Assembly: GCF_964275005.1 (NCBI RefSeq)
Contig: NC_092688.1
Span: 48,601,748 to 48,665,747, forward strand
From: Diadema setosum
Taxonomy: Eukaryota; Echinodermata; Echinoidea; Diadematoida; Diadematidae
DNA: 64,000 bases
Reading direction: 5' to 3'
In this document: piece after piece, positions 10,000 to 22,399 of the stretch
Layout of the letters: the number at the start of each line of letters is the position of its first letter
Position numbering within the stretch: the first letter of the stretch is position 1
The notes under the pieces: model-generated
Seen by the model: the letters and a program-made list of their open reading frames with translations, nothing else
Database searches by the model: none
What the model was told of the DNA's origin: nothing
Made by a program: the position numbers and the translations under genes

Positions 10000-12900
10000 A
10001 CCCTGATGACTTGTTTGACATTGGAATCGACGATGTTGATTACGGTGATTTCAAACTTCATGTTCTTGCCTAAGAAAGCACATTAACACTGTATTATTCT
10101 AAGAGTACACATAATATGTTAACATGGCCGATAAACCTCCCATTGACCACGAGAGTAATCTGAATGTTAAATCATACCGTCTAACTCCTAGCAATTTCGA
10201 TAATGTTTTACAGGGACATATGGCAAAATCTTTTTCAGTAACACATGTTAACATTCGTTCTTTAAATAAAAATGTCGATGAGCTAAAAAACTTGTATGAA
10301 TGTAGTTTAAGTTCAAATGGTTTATCGAAAGTGTGGAATGTGAGTAACACATCTTTACTGGGAATAAAGGGCTATAATCTTGAGACTGAATGCCGCCACG
10401 GAAATGTTAGGGGTGGAGGTGTAGGGGCTTACATTCACTCATCATCAAAATATAAACGACTTGGTTTCACTGCAATAGCACATGCAGAATCCCTGTGGCT
10501 TGAGCTTTTATGTGATAAAAAGAAGGTCATTGTTGGTGTTGTTTATCGTAAACCCAATACCAACATTACAGAATTCCAAGAATCTTTCTTGAATGTATTG
10601 CATTCTTTAAAACTGGATAGACATAATTGTTTGATTATGGGTGATTTTAACATCGATCTTATTGATATTGGAAAAGATTCAGAAAACTTTCGAACTGTCA
10701 TGCATTGTATTGGATTGTCTCAAGTGATCTCATTTCCAACTAGATTAACCCGAAATTCTGCTTCCTTGATTGATCATTTGTATACAAATATGGACATGTT
10801 TAATATACATGCAGGTGTTATCGAGGCTGATGTTTCAGACCATCTTCCAATCTTTACTGTCTTTGAAAGTATGTTTTATTTTAAAAGTATCGTCCCAACT
10901 TTTGGGAAAGTTGTACGATCGTATAAACATTATGATGTCGATTTATATTGTTTAGACTTAGCCAATGCTAGGTGGGATTTTGTGTATAAGTGTAAAGATG
11001 TGAATGATGCATATTCTGTATTTTATGGTATATTTCGGGAAATATGTGATAAACATGCTCCATTAAGAAAGAACAATAGTAATAGTCATTCAAAATATTA
11101 CCCTAAAAATCCATGGGTAACAAAGGCGATTTTAAAATCAATTAAAAAAAAATACAAATTGTATAAAAAGTATAGGTCATCAAATTTTGATCTAAAATAT
11201 GAAAGGGAGTACAAGGTATATCAAAATATTCTAACTACTGTTTTGAAAAATGCCAAACGGGTTTATTATAGTAGTATGTTTAATGATAATAAGCAAGATT
11301 CTGGTAAAACATGGAAAATAGTCAATGAGTTGTTAAATCCTGGTAAAGAACATACTGCAAGTTTAGAAATTGAAGAGTTGGAGGTTAATAAAGTTGATGA
11401 AGTTAAATCTGTTTTTTCTGCAAAAGAAATAGCAGAAGAGCTTAATGACTATTTTGTTACTGTAGGACCAAAGTTGGCCACTAAGATTCCTGAAACACAA
11501 ACTAATCTAAAAGAATTCTTGGGGGAAAAGAATAATAAATCGTTATTTTGGAGGCCAGTTACAGAGAAAGTAGTGTTCGATATTTTATTCGCATTAGACT
11601 CTAAGAAATCACATGGATATGATAATTTACGAGTAAGATTATTAAAGGATGCAGCAAGTTTTGTTTGTAAGCCATTGCTTTACATTTTTAATTTGTCCTT
11701 AGAAACTGGAATTTATCCTCAAGCCTTAAAGATAGCCAAAGTAACACCAATATATACAAAAGGACCAAAATCGGACCCTGGAAATTACCGACATATCTCC
11801 GTTCTGCCAATAATTGGAAAGGTTTTAGAGAAAATTGTAAATGATAGACTGGTTGATTTTTTTGAGTCCGATGATATTTTTTTATAAACACCAATATGGC
11901 TTTCGTAAAAGATACAGTACGAAATTGTCTTTAATTGATCTTGTAAATACACTGGAAAAGTAACACTTGGTATCTTTATAGATTTTAAAAAGGCTTTTGA
12001 TACGATAAATCATGATATTCTTCTATGTAAACTGGCTCATTATGGTGTTCGTGGAATTCCACTTCAATGGTTTGCTGATTATCTGTCCAACAGATCTCAG
12101 CTGCTATCTTATAGAGGAATGGTCTCGACACCGAAGATTATAACTTGTGGTGTCCCGCAAGGGTCAGTTTTAGGGCCAACACTCTTTTTGATATTTATAA
12201 ATGATTTGCCACGCTCTTGCTCTTTCTTTAAATTCAGATTGTTTGCCGACGATTCAAATATTTTTCATACTTTTATGCTGCTCGCCAAAAAGAAATAGAT
12301 ATGAATGAAGTAAATGAAAACCTGCACAAAGTTCAAACATGGTGTAATGCCAATAAGATTACAATCAATTTAAAGAAAACAAATTTATGGTAATCAGAAG
12401 AAAACGCCAGTTAGTTTCGATGAGGGGTGCAATAAAACTATCTGACACAGATATTGATGAAGTGAGTGTTGCATCCTTTATCGGAACTCAGATTGATTGT
12501 CATCTCACTTGGAAACCTCACATTCAATTGGTAAATAAATGTATTCGAAGGAAAGTAGGTGTATTGTATAAATTAAGACAGTATGTTCCGCAGCGCATTC
12601 TTGTGCTTTTGTATAAATCTTTTATGCAACCACACATATTATATGGTATTGAAGTATGGGGCAGTACTTATAAATCTCACTTAAATTGTATACATATTTC
12701 TCAAAAAATGGCTCTGAGAGCTATAACATTTTCGACTTTACGAACACATTCAGAACCATTTTTCCAACGATTCAAACTTCTAGATGTTGTTAGGTTACAT
12801 AAGTTCTCAGTTTTAACATTTATGTACGATCTCTGCAATGGAACTATTCCGCACCCTCTGTATGACTATTGCCAAATTGTGCATCATACTTACAGGACAA

Positions 12901-13435
12901 GAACAAATGAAAAAAGAATGTTGTACTTACCAAAATTTAGAACCACACAGGGACAATTTCCAATTTCTTACTTAGGACCAAAACTTTGGAACACATTGCA
13001 GCGAGAAATGCGTGAACAAAGCAAAAGATCTACATTTCGTATAAATGCCTTGCAGATTTCCTTCTCTAATAGATATTGTATCAAGTATAATTAGTTTTCT
13101 ATGTTAGAAAATATATGATGTACGTTGTATTTAAATATTAATAGCCATTTCAACCAACCATGTAATAATTTTTCGTTTGTGTTTAGCTTTTAGTATGAAG
13201 ATCAAGGTGACCAATCTCGACTAGCACGTGTGCTAACTTTTGGTTTCCTTGTTAACAACAACTTTGTAGAATTACGCTACATGTATCACATTTAAATCTC
13301 AAATGTCTTTATTTAATCATGTTATTGTAAAGGAGTAATAGATAAGTATTTTTTTTTTCATATATGTATGTAAATACAATTGTATAATGATTGAAAATGT
13401 ACATGTTCAAATGTTGTTGCTAATAAAACTTCAAA
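10000..13435 (+). mobile_element. LINE 3: decayed CR1/Jockey-group LINE, plus strand
   Basis: The element contains an ORF2 N-terminal leader (acidic text from about 10007), endonuclease, reverse transcriptase, C-terminal domain to 13094 and a 3' UTR of about 340 bp. It ends at AATAAA (near 13422) followed by ACTTCAAAACTTCAAC. No ORF1 is present, so it is 5' truncated. The two LINE frames break several times between 11880 and 12400. Confidence 0.85.
10124..13094 (+). pseudogene. LINE 3 ORF2 (endonuclease and reverse transcriptase), broken
   Basis: The endonuclease part (10124-10870) shows THVNIRSLNKN, GGGVGAYI, GVVYRKPN, LIMGDFNIDL, SLIDHLYTN and VSDHLPIF. The expected ETW motif reads SKVW, so the catalytic Glu is lost. 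The RT part starts near 11560 (DSKKSHGYDNL). It breaks near 11878 in a T-run and again near 11955, then continues as LGIFIDFKKAFDTINHD, CGVPQGSVLGPTLF and LFADDSNIF. A further break lies near 12290-12390. The last frame (12387-13094) holds the C-terminal domain with 'FNSLQISF'-type ending replaced by ALQISFSNRY. At least three frame changes make it non-functional. Confidence 0.8.
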
Positions 13436-13439
13436 ACTT

Positions 13440-13990
13440 CAACTTAAAAAAATTACATAAGAACAATAATATGTAACAAGGAATACGTTGTTGAATATAT
13501 GCGATTAAAACAATTTGCAGAATATTTGAATATAAATTGACAATGCGTGTAGATGCATTATAGATGTAAAGTGGAGGGGTCTTAGAAAAGCAAGCTTGTA
13601 TAATAAGACCCCTGAAAAGGCAAGTTATAAGACATGTAATATAACAACTCACTAATATATATGCAAACATTTTTTTTTTTTTTATCAAAGCCATAGAATG
13701 ATTCTAGTGGAATCCCTCAAGAAGCGCAGCAACCACACCCCAGAGACCAAAAAAATTGACACCAAATTTATTGCCCCCCCCCTCCAGTCAATTTAAAATT
13801 TATTTCATCGGCTAGTGATATATGACCACAAGAGGGAGCAGCATTTTTTTCTTTTTTTTTAACTTTGTGTTATGGTCTCAGAACCCTCACTTCTCCACAG
13901 GTAAGGACCCTTTCAAAAGGAGAGTTTCTAATTTTTACCATAAACCAGAATTATACAGTGGCTTTCACATACATGGATGGATTCTAAGTG

Positions 13991-14025
<35 letters not shown>

Positions 14026-14140
14026 CCTATGGAATTTTAAAGCAAAACATAATTGGCATTTAGACTATGTTACTCAAATGGAAAGCGATGAGATGAAGTC
14101 ATGTATCTAGAATTTAAAAGGAGCAGCATCAATGAGACTG
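13440..14140. other. Spacer with (CA)n, no gene
   Basis: The spacer between LINE 3 and LINE 2 is AT-rich, with T runs at about 13670 and 13850, a C run near 13776 and a (CA)n tract at about 13994-14022. No exon is seen. Confidence 0.5.
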
Positions 14141-14143
14141 AGA

Positions 14144-16910
14144 TTATCGATGAAGCAAATACTTCCGAGTCAACACTTTACATCTGGAAAAAGTGGTACT
14201 ATCTTTAACATCTGAGGGTAACATGTTCCTTTCTTTTATGCAAGACACATAAAAAGAATTTAGGGCAATACTGGTAGCTACATGAGGTAGATGCAGAAGG
14301 TTTTTCTGACGTGTATTATGGGAATGAACAACTGAGTTTTTGACAAACAAATCCAAAAATAAGGAGGGAGAACTGGACATGTGAAGCTTGTACATGAATG
14401 CCAATGAGTTAAAAGACACTAACTCGTTTAGAGTTAAACAACGCAGCTGTAAGAACTGGGGGCACTTGGCCTAGTAAAGTGTGAGCTTAGCTTGTTATTT
14501 GCCTGATAGCTCTTTTTTTTTTGTACAATCAAGAATTTATGAAGATGGCTGTTATAAGTATTACCCCAAGCAACATTACAATACATCAAGTGAGGCATTA
14601 TGATGCTATTATACAGTGTAGTCAAGACACTTTTAGGAACAATGAATTTTAGCTTATGCATCATACCAACACCCCGAGAAGCTTTGGAACATACATTTAG
14701 AATGTGTTGCTTCCATGACATAAATTCATTGATAGTAATACCAAGGAATAATACATTTTCGCTTGTAGCTACCTGATGTCTACCAATAATGAGAGAAGGG
14801 GTGTTTAAAGGTATCCTCTTATTCCTTGTTTTGAAAATAACACATTGTGTCTTCTGAAGATTAAGTGATAATTCATTACAACAAAACCAACGATAAAGTT
14901 TATCAATTTCATCATTTGCTGAAGATATTAAACTGCACACATCCTTGTGGGAGGACAGGAGACTTTATCATCAGCAAACAGTGAGTAAGTAAACAATGAT
15001 GTAGCACTGATGATATCATTGATATAGATAAGAAATAATAGTGGGCCTAACACTGAGCCTTTAGGCACTCCACATTCAATGTGGGTGGAAAGCGATTTGG
15101 TCCCATTGACAACGGTTTCCACAAACTGCATTCGGTTTTGCAGATAGCTTTTGAACCAGTCTAAAGGAACTCCACGAATACCATAAAATTTAAGTTTGCT
15201 TATAAGAATGTGGTGGTCAATGGTGTCAAATGTCTTGGACAAATCTAAGAAAATGCCCAGACAAAATTTCCCTTCATCAAGTGTATGAGCAATAATGTTA
15301 GTTAAATGCAATACACCCATACTGGTAGAAGAATTTTTGCGAAAACCAAATTGCTCGGGGATCAAAATGCCACAGATAAATAATTATTTACTCTTGAGCA
15401 TACAATCTTTTCTAACAATTTAGAAAATACAGGCAGCAAGGCAATGAGTCTGTAGTATTCAATGTTTCTGTTATGACTTTTCTTATACACAGGAACTACT
15501 TTGGCAATTTTCATCTTGTCTGGAACTATTCCTTGCGACAGAGATTTATCAAATAATAATGTCACACAATGGGACAGCAATGCTATGAATACACTCTTTG
15601 ACAACCCTAGGAGCTACATCATCAGAGCCTGATGACTTAGAGGATTTTAGTGACAAAGCTGTGAACGTTATTATTTGTCATACAAATCACCAAATACATT
15701 AATAAAATAATCGTATGAATCATTTACACTAGTTAACCTATATAGGTCATGCCAGTCAACTTCTAAAAGCTTCTGTTTGAAAATAGATATGTTCTCAGCA
15801 CTGACTGCGCGCTTTGCTTTTATACTTCTTTCATCATTTGATATGCTTACTTTTCCTTTGTCTATACAATAAATAGGCAAATGATCAGATAGGTCTGAAA
15901 ATACAAGACCACTCTCAACATTATTTTGAATGCAATTTGTAAAAAAATTATCAATCAGGGTTATCAATCAGAGGTGTCAGTAATGCGAGTAGGTTTAGTG
16001 ATGAGAGGGAACATAATGTGAATATATAAGATCCAAGAACCCCTTCACACAATCGTCATAATCAGAATTTAACAGATTGATATTGAAAAAAGTCACCCAT
16101 AACATAAACAATCTTGTTCTCCCTAGATAACGTTTGCATATGCTCTTCAAAATTATCACAAAATGATTCAACATCACTTCTTGGAGCCCTATAAATACAC
16201 CCAACTACAATATGCTTTTCCTTATCATCAACTTCAATAAAAATTGACTCATAACCAGGTTTACTATACCAGACAAATCGCACCGTAGCTTATAATCGAT
16301 GGAGTCTTTAATATATAAGGCAACACCACCACCAATGCTATCAGGTCTACAGATGTTGATTAGGGAGTAACCTTGTAACTTGAATAAATTAGCATCAGTT
16401 GATGTCTTAAACCAAGTTTCAGAGACACCAATGAAAGAAAAATCATGGTGTAAACACTCAAGCAACACTTGAAGAGTTTATTTGCAAAAACCGATAAGTC
16501 CATTTTTTAAGATTTTGAAGTACGGTCTCTGTCATAAAGCACAAAATAATACCTTTTAAATGATATATTGGTCACTACATAAAAAAGGTACATTTTTTAA
16601 AGTTATGGTCAAAAGAAGCAAAAATTTTCTTATAATTCTCTTTATTTTTCTTGACCTTTAATGGCAAATATCTCCATTTGACAAATATGGACTTATCGGT
16701 TTTTGCAAACAAACTCTTCACTTGCAAATTATCATGATTTTTAACAAGGCTCCTAGCATTTATATGAAGCATAGTAAAATTCTCATGTGGTTTGCTTCAT
16801 GCAAGCTTTTCCTGAAAGTCATCACAACTTACATAATTACATTCCCTTACTGTGGAATTTAAGTCATCGTCAAGGTGAACACCCGGTTCAAAGTCATTGG
16901 GCAACATCCT
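14144..16910 (-). pseudogene. LINE 2 ORF2, fragmented
   Basis: The leader reads MLPNDFEPGVHLDDDL near 16910. Endonuclease pieces are LHINARSLVKNHDNL, FIGVSETWFKTS, GGGVALYIKDSI, VGCIYRAPRS and FSDLSDHLPIY. RT pieces are MKIAKVVPVYKKS, EQFGFRKNSSTSMG, LGIFLDLSKTFDTIDHH, CGVPKGSVLGPLLF and SLFADDK. The C-terminal part (14940-14144) includes LNLQKTQCVIFKTRNK and LFLGITINEFMSWKQH. The reading frame changes at about eight places between 14144 and 16770, and a 247-bp MITE disrupts the endonuclease. The pieces are collinear, so this is one decayed copy. Confidence 0.8.
16472..16718. mobile_element. 247-bp MITE inside LINE 2 endonuclease
   Basis: The terminal inverted repeats are about 32 bp, starting AAGAGTTTRTTTGCAAAAAC and continuing CGATAAGTCCAT. 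A 6-bp direct repeat CACTTG flanks it (16466-16471 and 16719-16724). Outside the duplication the LINE endonuclease text resumes on both sides, so both boundaries are well fixed. The interior is non-coding. A 6-bp duplication does not point to one superfamily, so none is assigned. Confidence 0.8.
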
Positions 16911-17195
16911 TCATGTTATTTCAAAATCTAAACATGACAATGTACATGTAGGCTCATGAAAACAGCACAATGCTGCAAGAAAGGTAGACAGTATAAAAAC
17001 GCTTGCATTAAAAGGTTCATAGGTACACATACACACAGAGGAACATACACATACACACACAATAACACAAGATATTTGCAAAAACTTCAATGAACAAAGA
17101 CATTAAAGGTAAAAGAGGCAATGAATAAAAACCTGGGGGCTTTCTGCCAGGAGAAATTGAATACTTACATGTACATGTATCCACCCTATACTTTA

Positions 17196-17642
17196 ACTAA
17201 TAAATGAACAAGACCCATTAGTACAATGTGATTACACATGCATGTATATTAGGAGTGGCAAATAGTATTGAAACGTGAAGTACTAATAATACAGTACTAG
17301 GTAAAATTCAGCAAAAATATTGTACATGTTTATACACGCCATATAAAGCAATACAGTGGACCCTCACTATGAATGTCCAGTGACATTTCTTTGCCTACAT
17401 ATCAAAATCTTTTGGCTGCAGAAACAATAAAATACGTTAAAATATTCATTCCAAGCCCATGGCCAAGAAAATTACTTTGTTATTTGGATATTTCAACAAC
17501 AGCAATCTATAATGAGAGTTCACTGTATAACTAATAAATGAACAAAACCCATCAGTAAATACATGTAGGAGTGGCAATAGTATTGAAAATGAAATGTGAA
17601 GTACTGAGTACATGTAATAACACAGTACTAGGTAAATGAAGT
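17196..17642. repeat. ~115-bp direct repeat pair upstream of LINE 2 ORF2
   Basis: The text around 17196-17310 (ACTAATAAATGAACAAGACC ... AGGAGTGGCAAATAGTATTG ... ACAGTACTAGGTAAA) recurs at 17529-17642. The pogo-like MITE lies between the copies, so the original period was about 160 bp. The repeats may be a tandem-repeat 5' or inter-ORF region of LINE 2. Confidence 0.55.
17354..17525. mobile_element. 172-bp pogo/Tc1-mariner-type MITE
   Basis: The ends are CAGTGGACCCTCACTATGAA on the left and, read inward, CAGTGAACTCTCATTATAGA on the right, with TA on both flanks (17352-17353, 17526-17527). A CAGTG start with the CTC.YTAT pattern and TA duplication are typical of pogo-like Tc1/mariner MITEs. 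It is non-coding. Confidence 0.7.
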
Positions 17643-17668
17643 GCTGGAATAGTTCATCACTATATTTT

Positions 17669-18070
17669 TTACAATTTTCCAATGTCAGCCTCGCATGTGA
17701 TCAGTTTGCGACTCAAGCCATTCTCAGAGTTCTTGATACCCGCAAAGATTCTGCCATCGATGGTCCACGCTCGGATGACCTTTGGATTTTTTCGGACGGC
17801 AGTGAAGAGGGCTTGATTTTTCTTAGTGAGATCCTCGTTAATAAAGAACTCCGACCCCTTCAGCTTACGGCGGGCAGCAATGAACATCGCTCTGGTTCGA
17901 TAAGAAACAAATTTCACTATGATTGGACGAGGGCCCTTCTTGCGTGCAGGATCTGCATCTGGATTGCTCAGTGGAGGTGGAGATACTCTGTGTGATCGAT
18001 TAATTTCATCTGGAGCAAGATCTACGCCAAGCTTTTCCTTTGCAAACTTACAGATGACATCATCAGTCAT
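17669..18070 (-). pseudogene. LINE 2 ORF1-type RNA-binding protein fragment
   Basis: The open frame of 133 residues reads MTDDVICKFAKEKLGVDL, EINRSHRVSPPP, RPIIVKFVSYRTRAMFIAAR, INEDLTKKNQALF and RAWTIDGRIFAGI. This matches the RRM and C-terminal domain of L1-type ORF1 proteins and the fragment at 8522-8905. It starts with its own ATG and has no coiled-coil N-terminus. It lies about 760 bp upstream of ORF2 of the decayed LINE 2 in the same orientation. The frame is better preserved than ORF2, so separate origin cannot be excluded. Confidence 0.65.
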
Positions 18071-18079
18071 CTTATTTTA

Positions 18080-18630
18080 TTAAATAAAAACAAAAACAGC
18101 AACAGCAACAAAGGGACAACAACGCATGTGTTGCATTGAATGACATTCAAGAGTATTGAACCCTAACCCTAGCATTATTTGGATCAATGTGACAGCAAAT
18201 TGTGATTGGTTACAGCTTAGTCAGTAAATGTTTACAATCCACATGCACTTTTTTTTGTTTACTCTATAGGCCTAAATATAGCGTCACAGTCTGCTGCGCA
18301 TTTCAAATCTGCTCAAGTAACTATAGCAGGGCCTACAAGGCCTTGTGGAAACTATGTACAGGTCCCCGCGATGGTGACGCTGAGGACGTGATTCAAATAC
18401 ATAGGCCTATACTGTACTCGTATAGTTAATGGTGATTTATGTTGCGATGGATTCACCACATAATCTGTATATCTTTTTCTTGTATGGACAAAGGAAATGT
18501 AGATATTCATCCCAGGATGCTATCATAAGATTGTTATGAAATGAAGAAAGCATTACCATCTTTATGAACGGTTGTCCAAGCGTATTACATGTGCAATGAA
18601 TGAAATGAGGTTCCGCGACGGAGAGTGGAA
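18080..18630. other. Intergenic, no gene seen
   Basis: This stretch carries several TAGGCCTA-type octamers (18267, 18408). No exon-like sequence is seen. Confidence 0.4.
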
Positions 18631-18632
18631 AC

Positions 18633-18744
18633 ATAATATAATATAATATAATATAATATAATATAATATAATATAATATAATATAATATAATATAATATA
18701 ATATAATATAATATAATATAATATAATATGATATAATATAAGAC
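18633..18744. repeat. (TTATA)n microsatellite, SINE tail
   Basis: About 22 copies of a 5-bp unit (ATAAT on the plus strand, TTATA on the minus) are nearly perfect. It directly adjoins the 3' end of the SINE at 18745-19091 and is best read as its expanded tail. Confidence 0.8.
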
Positions 18745-19091
18745 ACGAATAACTCTAGATAAAAATAATGGTCTGCTTTACTTTGATGGGAATAGGGAGC
18801 GTAATCGTTGAGGTATAACATTGCCAATATAATGTAGGGCCTAATAATGATAAGGTCTGTATGCAGCTACCCATGCAGGGTAGCCTCTTCAGTGTTGTCA
18901 CTGCTCTACCAGAGGGTCCTGCCATTACCCTAGCGTTGCCTGTACCCATTTTTAGGGCCTACACTTGAGTTGAGAGGGAGTGGATAAAACATCTTGTTCA
19001 AGAACGTTAAAGCCCAGCCTGGGCGGGATTCGAACTCGGGTCCTCCGATCGGGAGTCGGGAGTCTTATCCACTATATGCAACAGCACCCCT
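18745..19091 (-). mobile_element. tRNA-derived SINE
   Basis: Read on the minus strand from 19091 it starts GGGTGCTGTTGCATATAGTG. A box A-like TAGTGGATAAGACT and a box B GAGTTCGAATCCC follow, as in a tRNA gene, then a tRNA-unrelated body and a (TTATA)n tail. The internal boxes would be the RNA polymerase III promoter. No acceptor-stem pairing is kept, so it is not a tRNA gene. A diverged relative lies at 60163-60378. Confidence 0.75.
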
Positions 19092-19094
19092 AAA

Positions 19095-21478
19095 GAATGT
19101 ATAGGCCCCTATTCTCAACTTCTCAAAAAAAAAAGAAAAAAAAAAGCACACATACACAAACACACACCCTCACGATTGCTAACACAAACAATACATGCAA
19201 AGCATTTTGAAGACACACACACAAGCGCGCCGGAACACTTTTGTTTGCTTGTTTTGTTTGTTTTGTTTTGTTTTGTTTTGCTTATTTTTGTTATGTGTTT
19301 TTTTTTTTTTTGGGGGGGGGGGGGCAAAATCTCGACGGGGGCTACGGTGTGAAATCCTCGGTGAGGGAGCGAGCGACCGAGCGGGGGTACCACGGTAGGG
19401 ATTTTTTTTTGTTGTTGTTGTAAAAACAGAGTATAGTACAAAAGTCGCGTTTATAGAGCGCAAATTTCTAGGAAATTACACATAGTGGAAAAGAATTTAG
19501 TGGGAAGGACTATGATTATAACATACGGGGGTACATTTATTTTATGTGACGGTGTGAGATCCTTGGCGAAGGAAGGTGCGCGCACACACACACACACACA
19601 CGTACACACACACGTACACGCGCACACACACAGAGTTATGTATGTAGGCCCTATGTATCTTACACCGTCAAACACAGAAATACGGAAATTTAGGCCTATA
19701 AGGTCTATTCTTTCACGCTGTCACGAGACACAGTGAATGTAGAATGTGTCATAAAAGCTTTGTGAAAATAAGGTACAGCAATCAAACATGTACCGCATAT
19801 CTCAAGAGAAGACGCTAATTTTACAGCTTCAAGGTACCACGAGAGGGAAGTTATGAAAATAGAATTTCAAATTTCAATGTCCATTCATATCACGTTAATT
19901 TTATCTTCAAACATGGAAGAGCAATAATAGGTAGCAGTCTAATATTATATTACATATACGTGATTTGAATTAAACCATGATATTATCGCCCCGTATGTTT
20001 TGAACTGGTTTTCACATATAAATCATAAAAATAATTTAGGTTGAAAATCATTATTGTAAACTATATCTCTTAGAAAATGCGAAAATCATGACACCCCACG
20101 AAAGGAAAAAAAAACCGATTTGTCTCATCAACTCTCGATTTTAATGAAAATTCAAGTCATAAAGTAATATTATACATAAAACAAAAACGATGAATATGGA
20201 CATCATGGATATCAACTTCAAAACACACTGGTACTTAATAAATACAATAACAAATCAGAAGTAACAATACATGATCGCTGGAAATCGATATTAATTGAAA
20301 TTGAGATTTGACTTGAATGCTATAAGTACTTCTTATACGACTTTAATTCTTGTCTTTCCTTTGGGAGTAGATTTAATGATGATATGTTGATAAGGCATGG
20401 GGGCAAACGGACTGGGTTTATCTTGGACATGTTAGAAGGTTGCGTTCGACTGCATCGCAGAGTTGTGTAAATGCGACCCTATAAACTTGGCTTTCAGGGG
20501 AGAAATTTCGATGAATAGTTACCTCTACGAATATAACGATCATCAATGAAATAAAACAAAATGTAATTTTAATGCTGGAAAATGTAATATTGATTTTAAT
20601 AATGATAATGAGTGATAACGATAGTATAACAATGATAGCAGTAATAAAAATTGCATGTAGATAAGTTAATATATAGTTATCCTGTACTAGTATAGTTTCC
20701 CCCAGGTGTACCCAGAGGGCGCCCTGCCTTACATCCTTCCAGTGCCACGGCACTGCATCCTTCTAACCTCCGTCGGCTGAGGATTGCAAGAAATACATCG
20801 AATATCTTTTAAAGAGGGACACTATGTGCAAAAACACCGTCTGTTAAATCTGCAGGATTCGATCTTAGGACTGCCGATTAAAGTGTTTTTCTATCCAACC
20901 ACTGTTCCCTTCCTCTTCTCCTCCTATAATACTTTGAAGACAAAGTTTGGGTCATTATTGTGTATGAAATATGCAATATCTTAATATGACATTATAATGA
21001 ATATGACATTCAGGGGAAGGTTAATAAATGATATTCACAGATCTAACGGAATCTGAAATACAATTTAACACGCACTTTAATGGACGGTGTTACAAAACAG
21101 TGTTGCATTTTAATGTCATTTGTATGAGTACAGAAGAATTCAAGATAAAAGTGGGATTCCGAATCTATGACGCAATTTTCTCTTCATACTAATACTGGTC
21201 AGTAGTACATAATAAATATATATACGGATGATATGCAGTCACTTCAGCCTTGTTACAAGCTATTTCGCTTATACAGCGGGTTACACAGTATAAGCTGTCC
21301 AAAACCCTGTGTAGAAGTAGATCTTAATCTCAGTGCGAATATCAGTAGTTTAAAAGCTCATCAACATCTTTATTCTTAATCATTACAATTATGTACACTA
21401 AGAATTGAATGCAGCTCTTCATGGAATGAAGGAAATATATTCAGCCAGTTTGCACCGATACAAATCATTGCTATATAT

Positions 21479-21537
<59 letters not shown>

Positions 21538-22362
21538 TTCCATGATTTTCATTCAAACCTGAATGACATACCATCAATAAAAAAAAAAGTTGGCCTGTGC
21601 AAATCCTATCAATTTCCACGAAATGTCATCCGGGATTACAGCCACTGACATCGGAATCATGTATTAATATACTCTCATCTCAAAACTGTTTAGCAATTAA
21701 TGATACGGAAAGAAAAATGGCACATCGTGTAGAGTTTCATTTCATTCTTTTAACAATACTGAGCTATCGCAGGACTGCTGTTCACGCTTTTCAGAACGTC
21801 GTCCCATAACCACTATATTACTAAATTGTGATAGCCACAAATATTTACACAACTTTAACCCAATTTTTTTTTTTAAAGAGCTACAGCAGTGTCTGTGCTT
21901 ATTCGTTTATGCTGATTAGTCTATGCGTCATAATATTATATCATATCATTGGATTACCTCATTATATTGATGAAGAGTAGGCCTATGTATCTCCTTGTTT
22001 TATTGCTGATATTAAGTTCATCACCATAATTGCATTTTTCTTCCCCTAAGCCCCTTCCGTCCCCATGAAATTACAGAAATTATAAGATTTTTTCCATGAC
22101 ATCGTCACCTAGCCAAATATGAAATATGAAGACACAATTTTACAAGCTCTTCAATGAAAAGGTGCATTGGTGTAGTCAACAATAGCAGATATACACAATT
22201 TCAATTCTATCACATTTCAGCTTTTTTCTTTTTTTTTAATCAACATCTTTGGCACAGCACATGAGAATTTTATAACAGCTTTTTAAGTTACACAATCTTT
22301 AAAAGCATTTTTATATCCAGATTGTAGCAATGTTCCTGTATAAAGGATCTCGGTATAACAAT

Positions 22363-22399
<37 letters not shown>

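Larger units (their letters stand above)
14144..18070 (-). mobile_element. LINE 2: heavily decayed CR1/Jockey-group LINE with two MITE insertions
   Basis: On the minus strand the order is ORF1 fragment (18070-17669), a repeat-containing spacer with a pogo-like MITE, an ORF2 leader near 16910, endonuclease (about 16770-15670), RT (15604-14930) and C-terminal domain to 14144. A second MITE sits inside the endonuclease. No AATAAA-plus-microsatellite tail is found, so the 3' end is lost or diverged. It is clearly older than LINE 1. Confidence 0.8.

Noticed and set aside
9934-10124. Twin-priming inversion of LINE 3 (opposite-strand 3' tail next to its 5' end)
   Set aside because: Twin priming inverts the 5' part of an element, whereas this piece is a 3' tail with its own AATAAA and repeat. 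An independent scrap is simpler.
19020-19091. Possible tRNA gene (box A and B present)
   Set aside because: No acceptor-stem pairing, and the sequence continues into a SINE body with a tandem-repeat tail.
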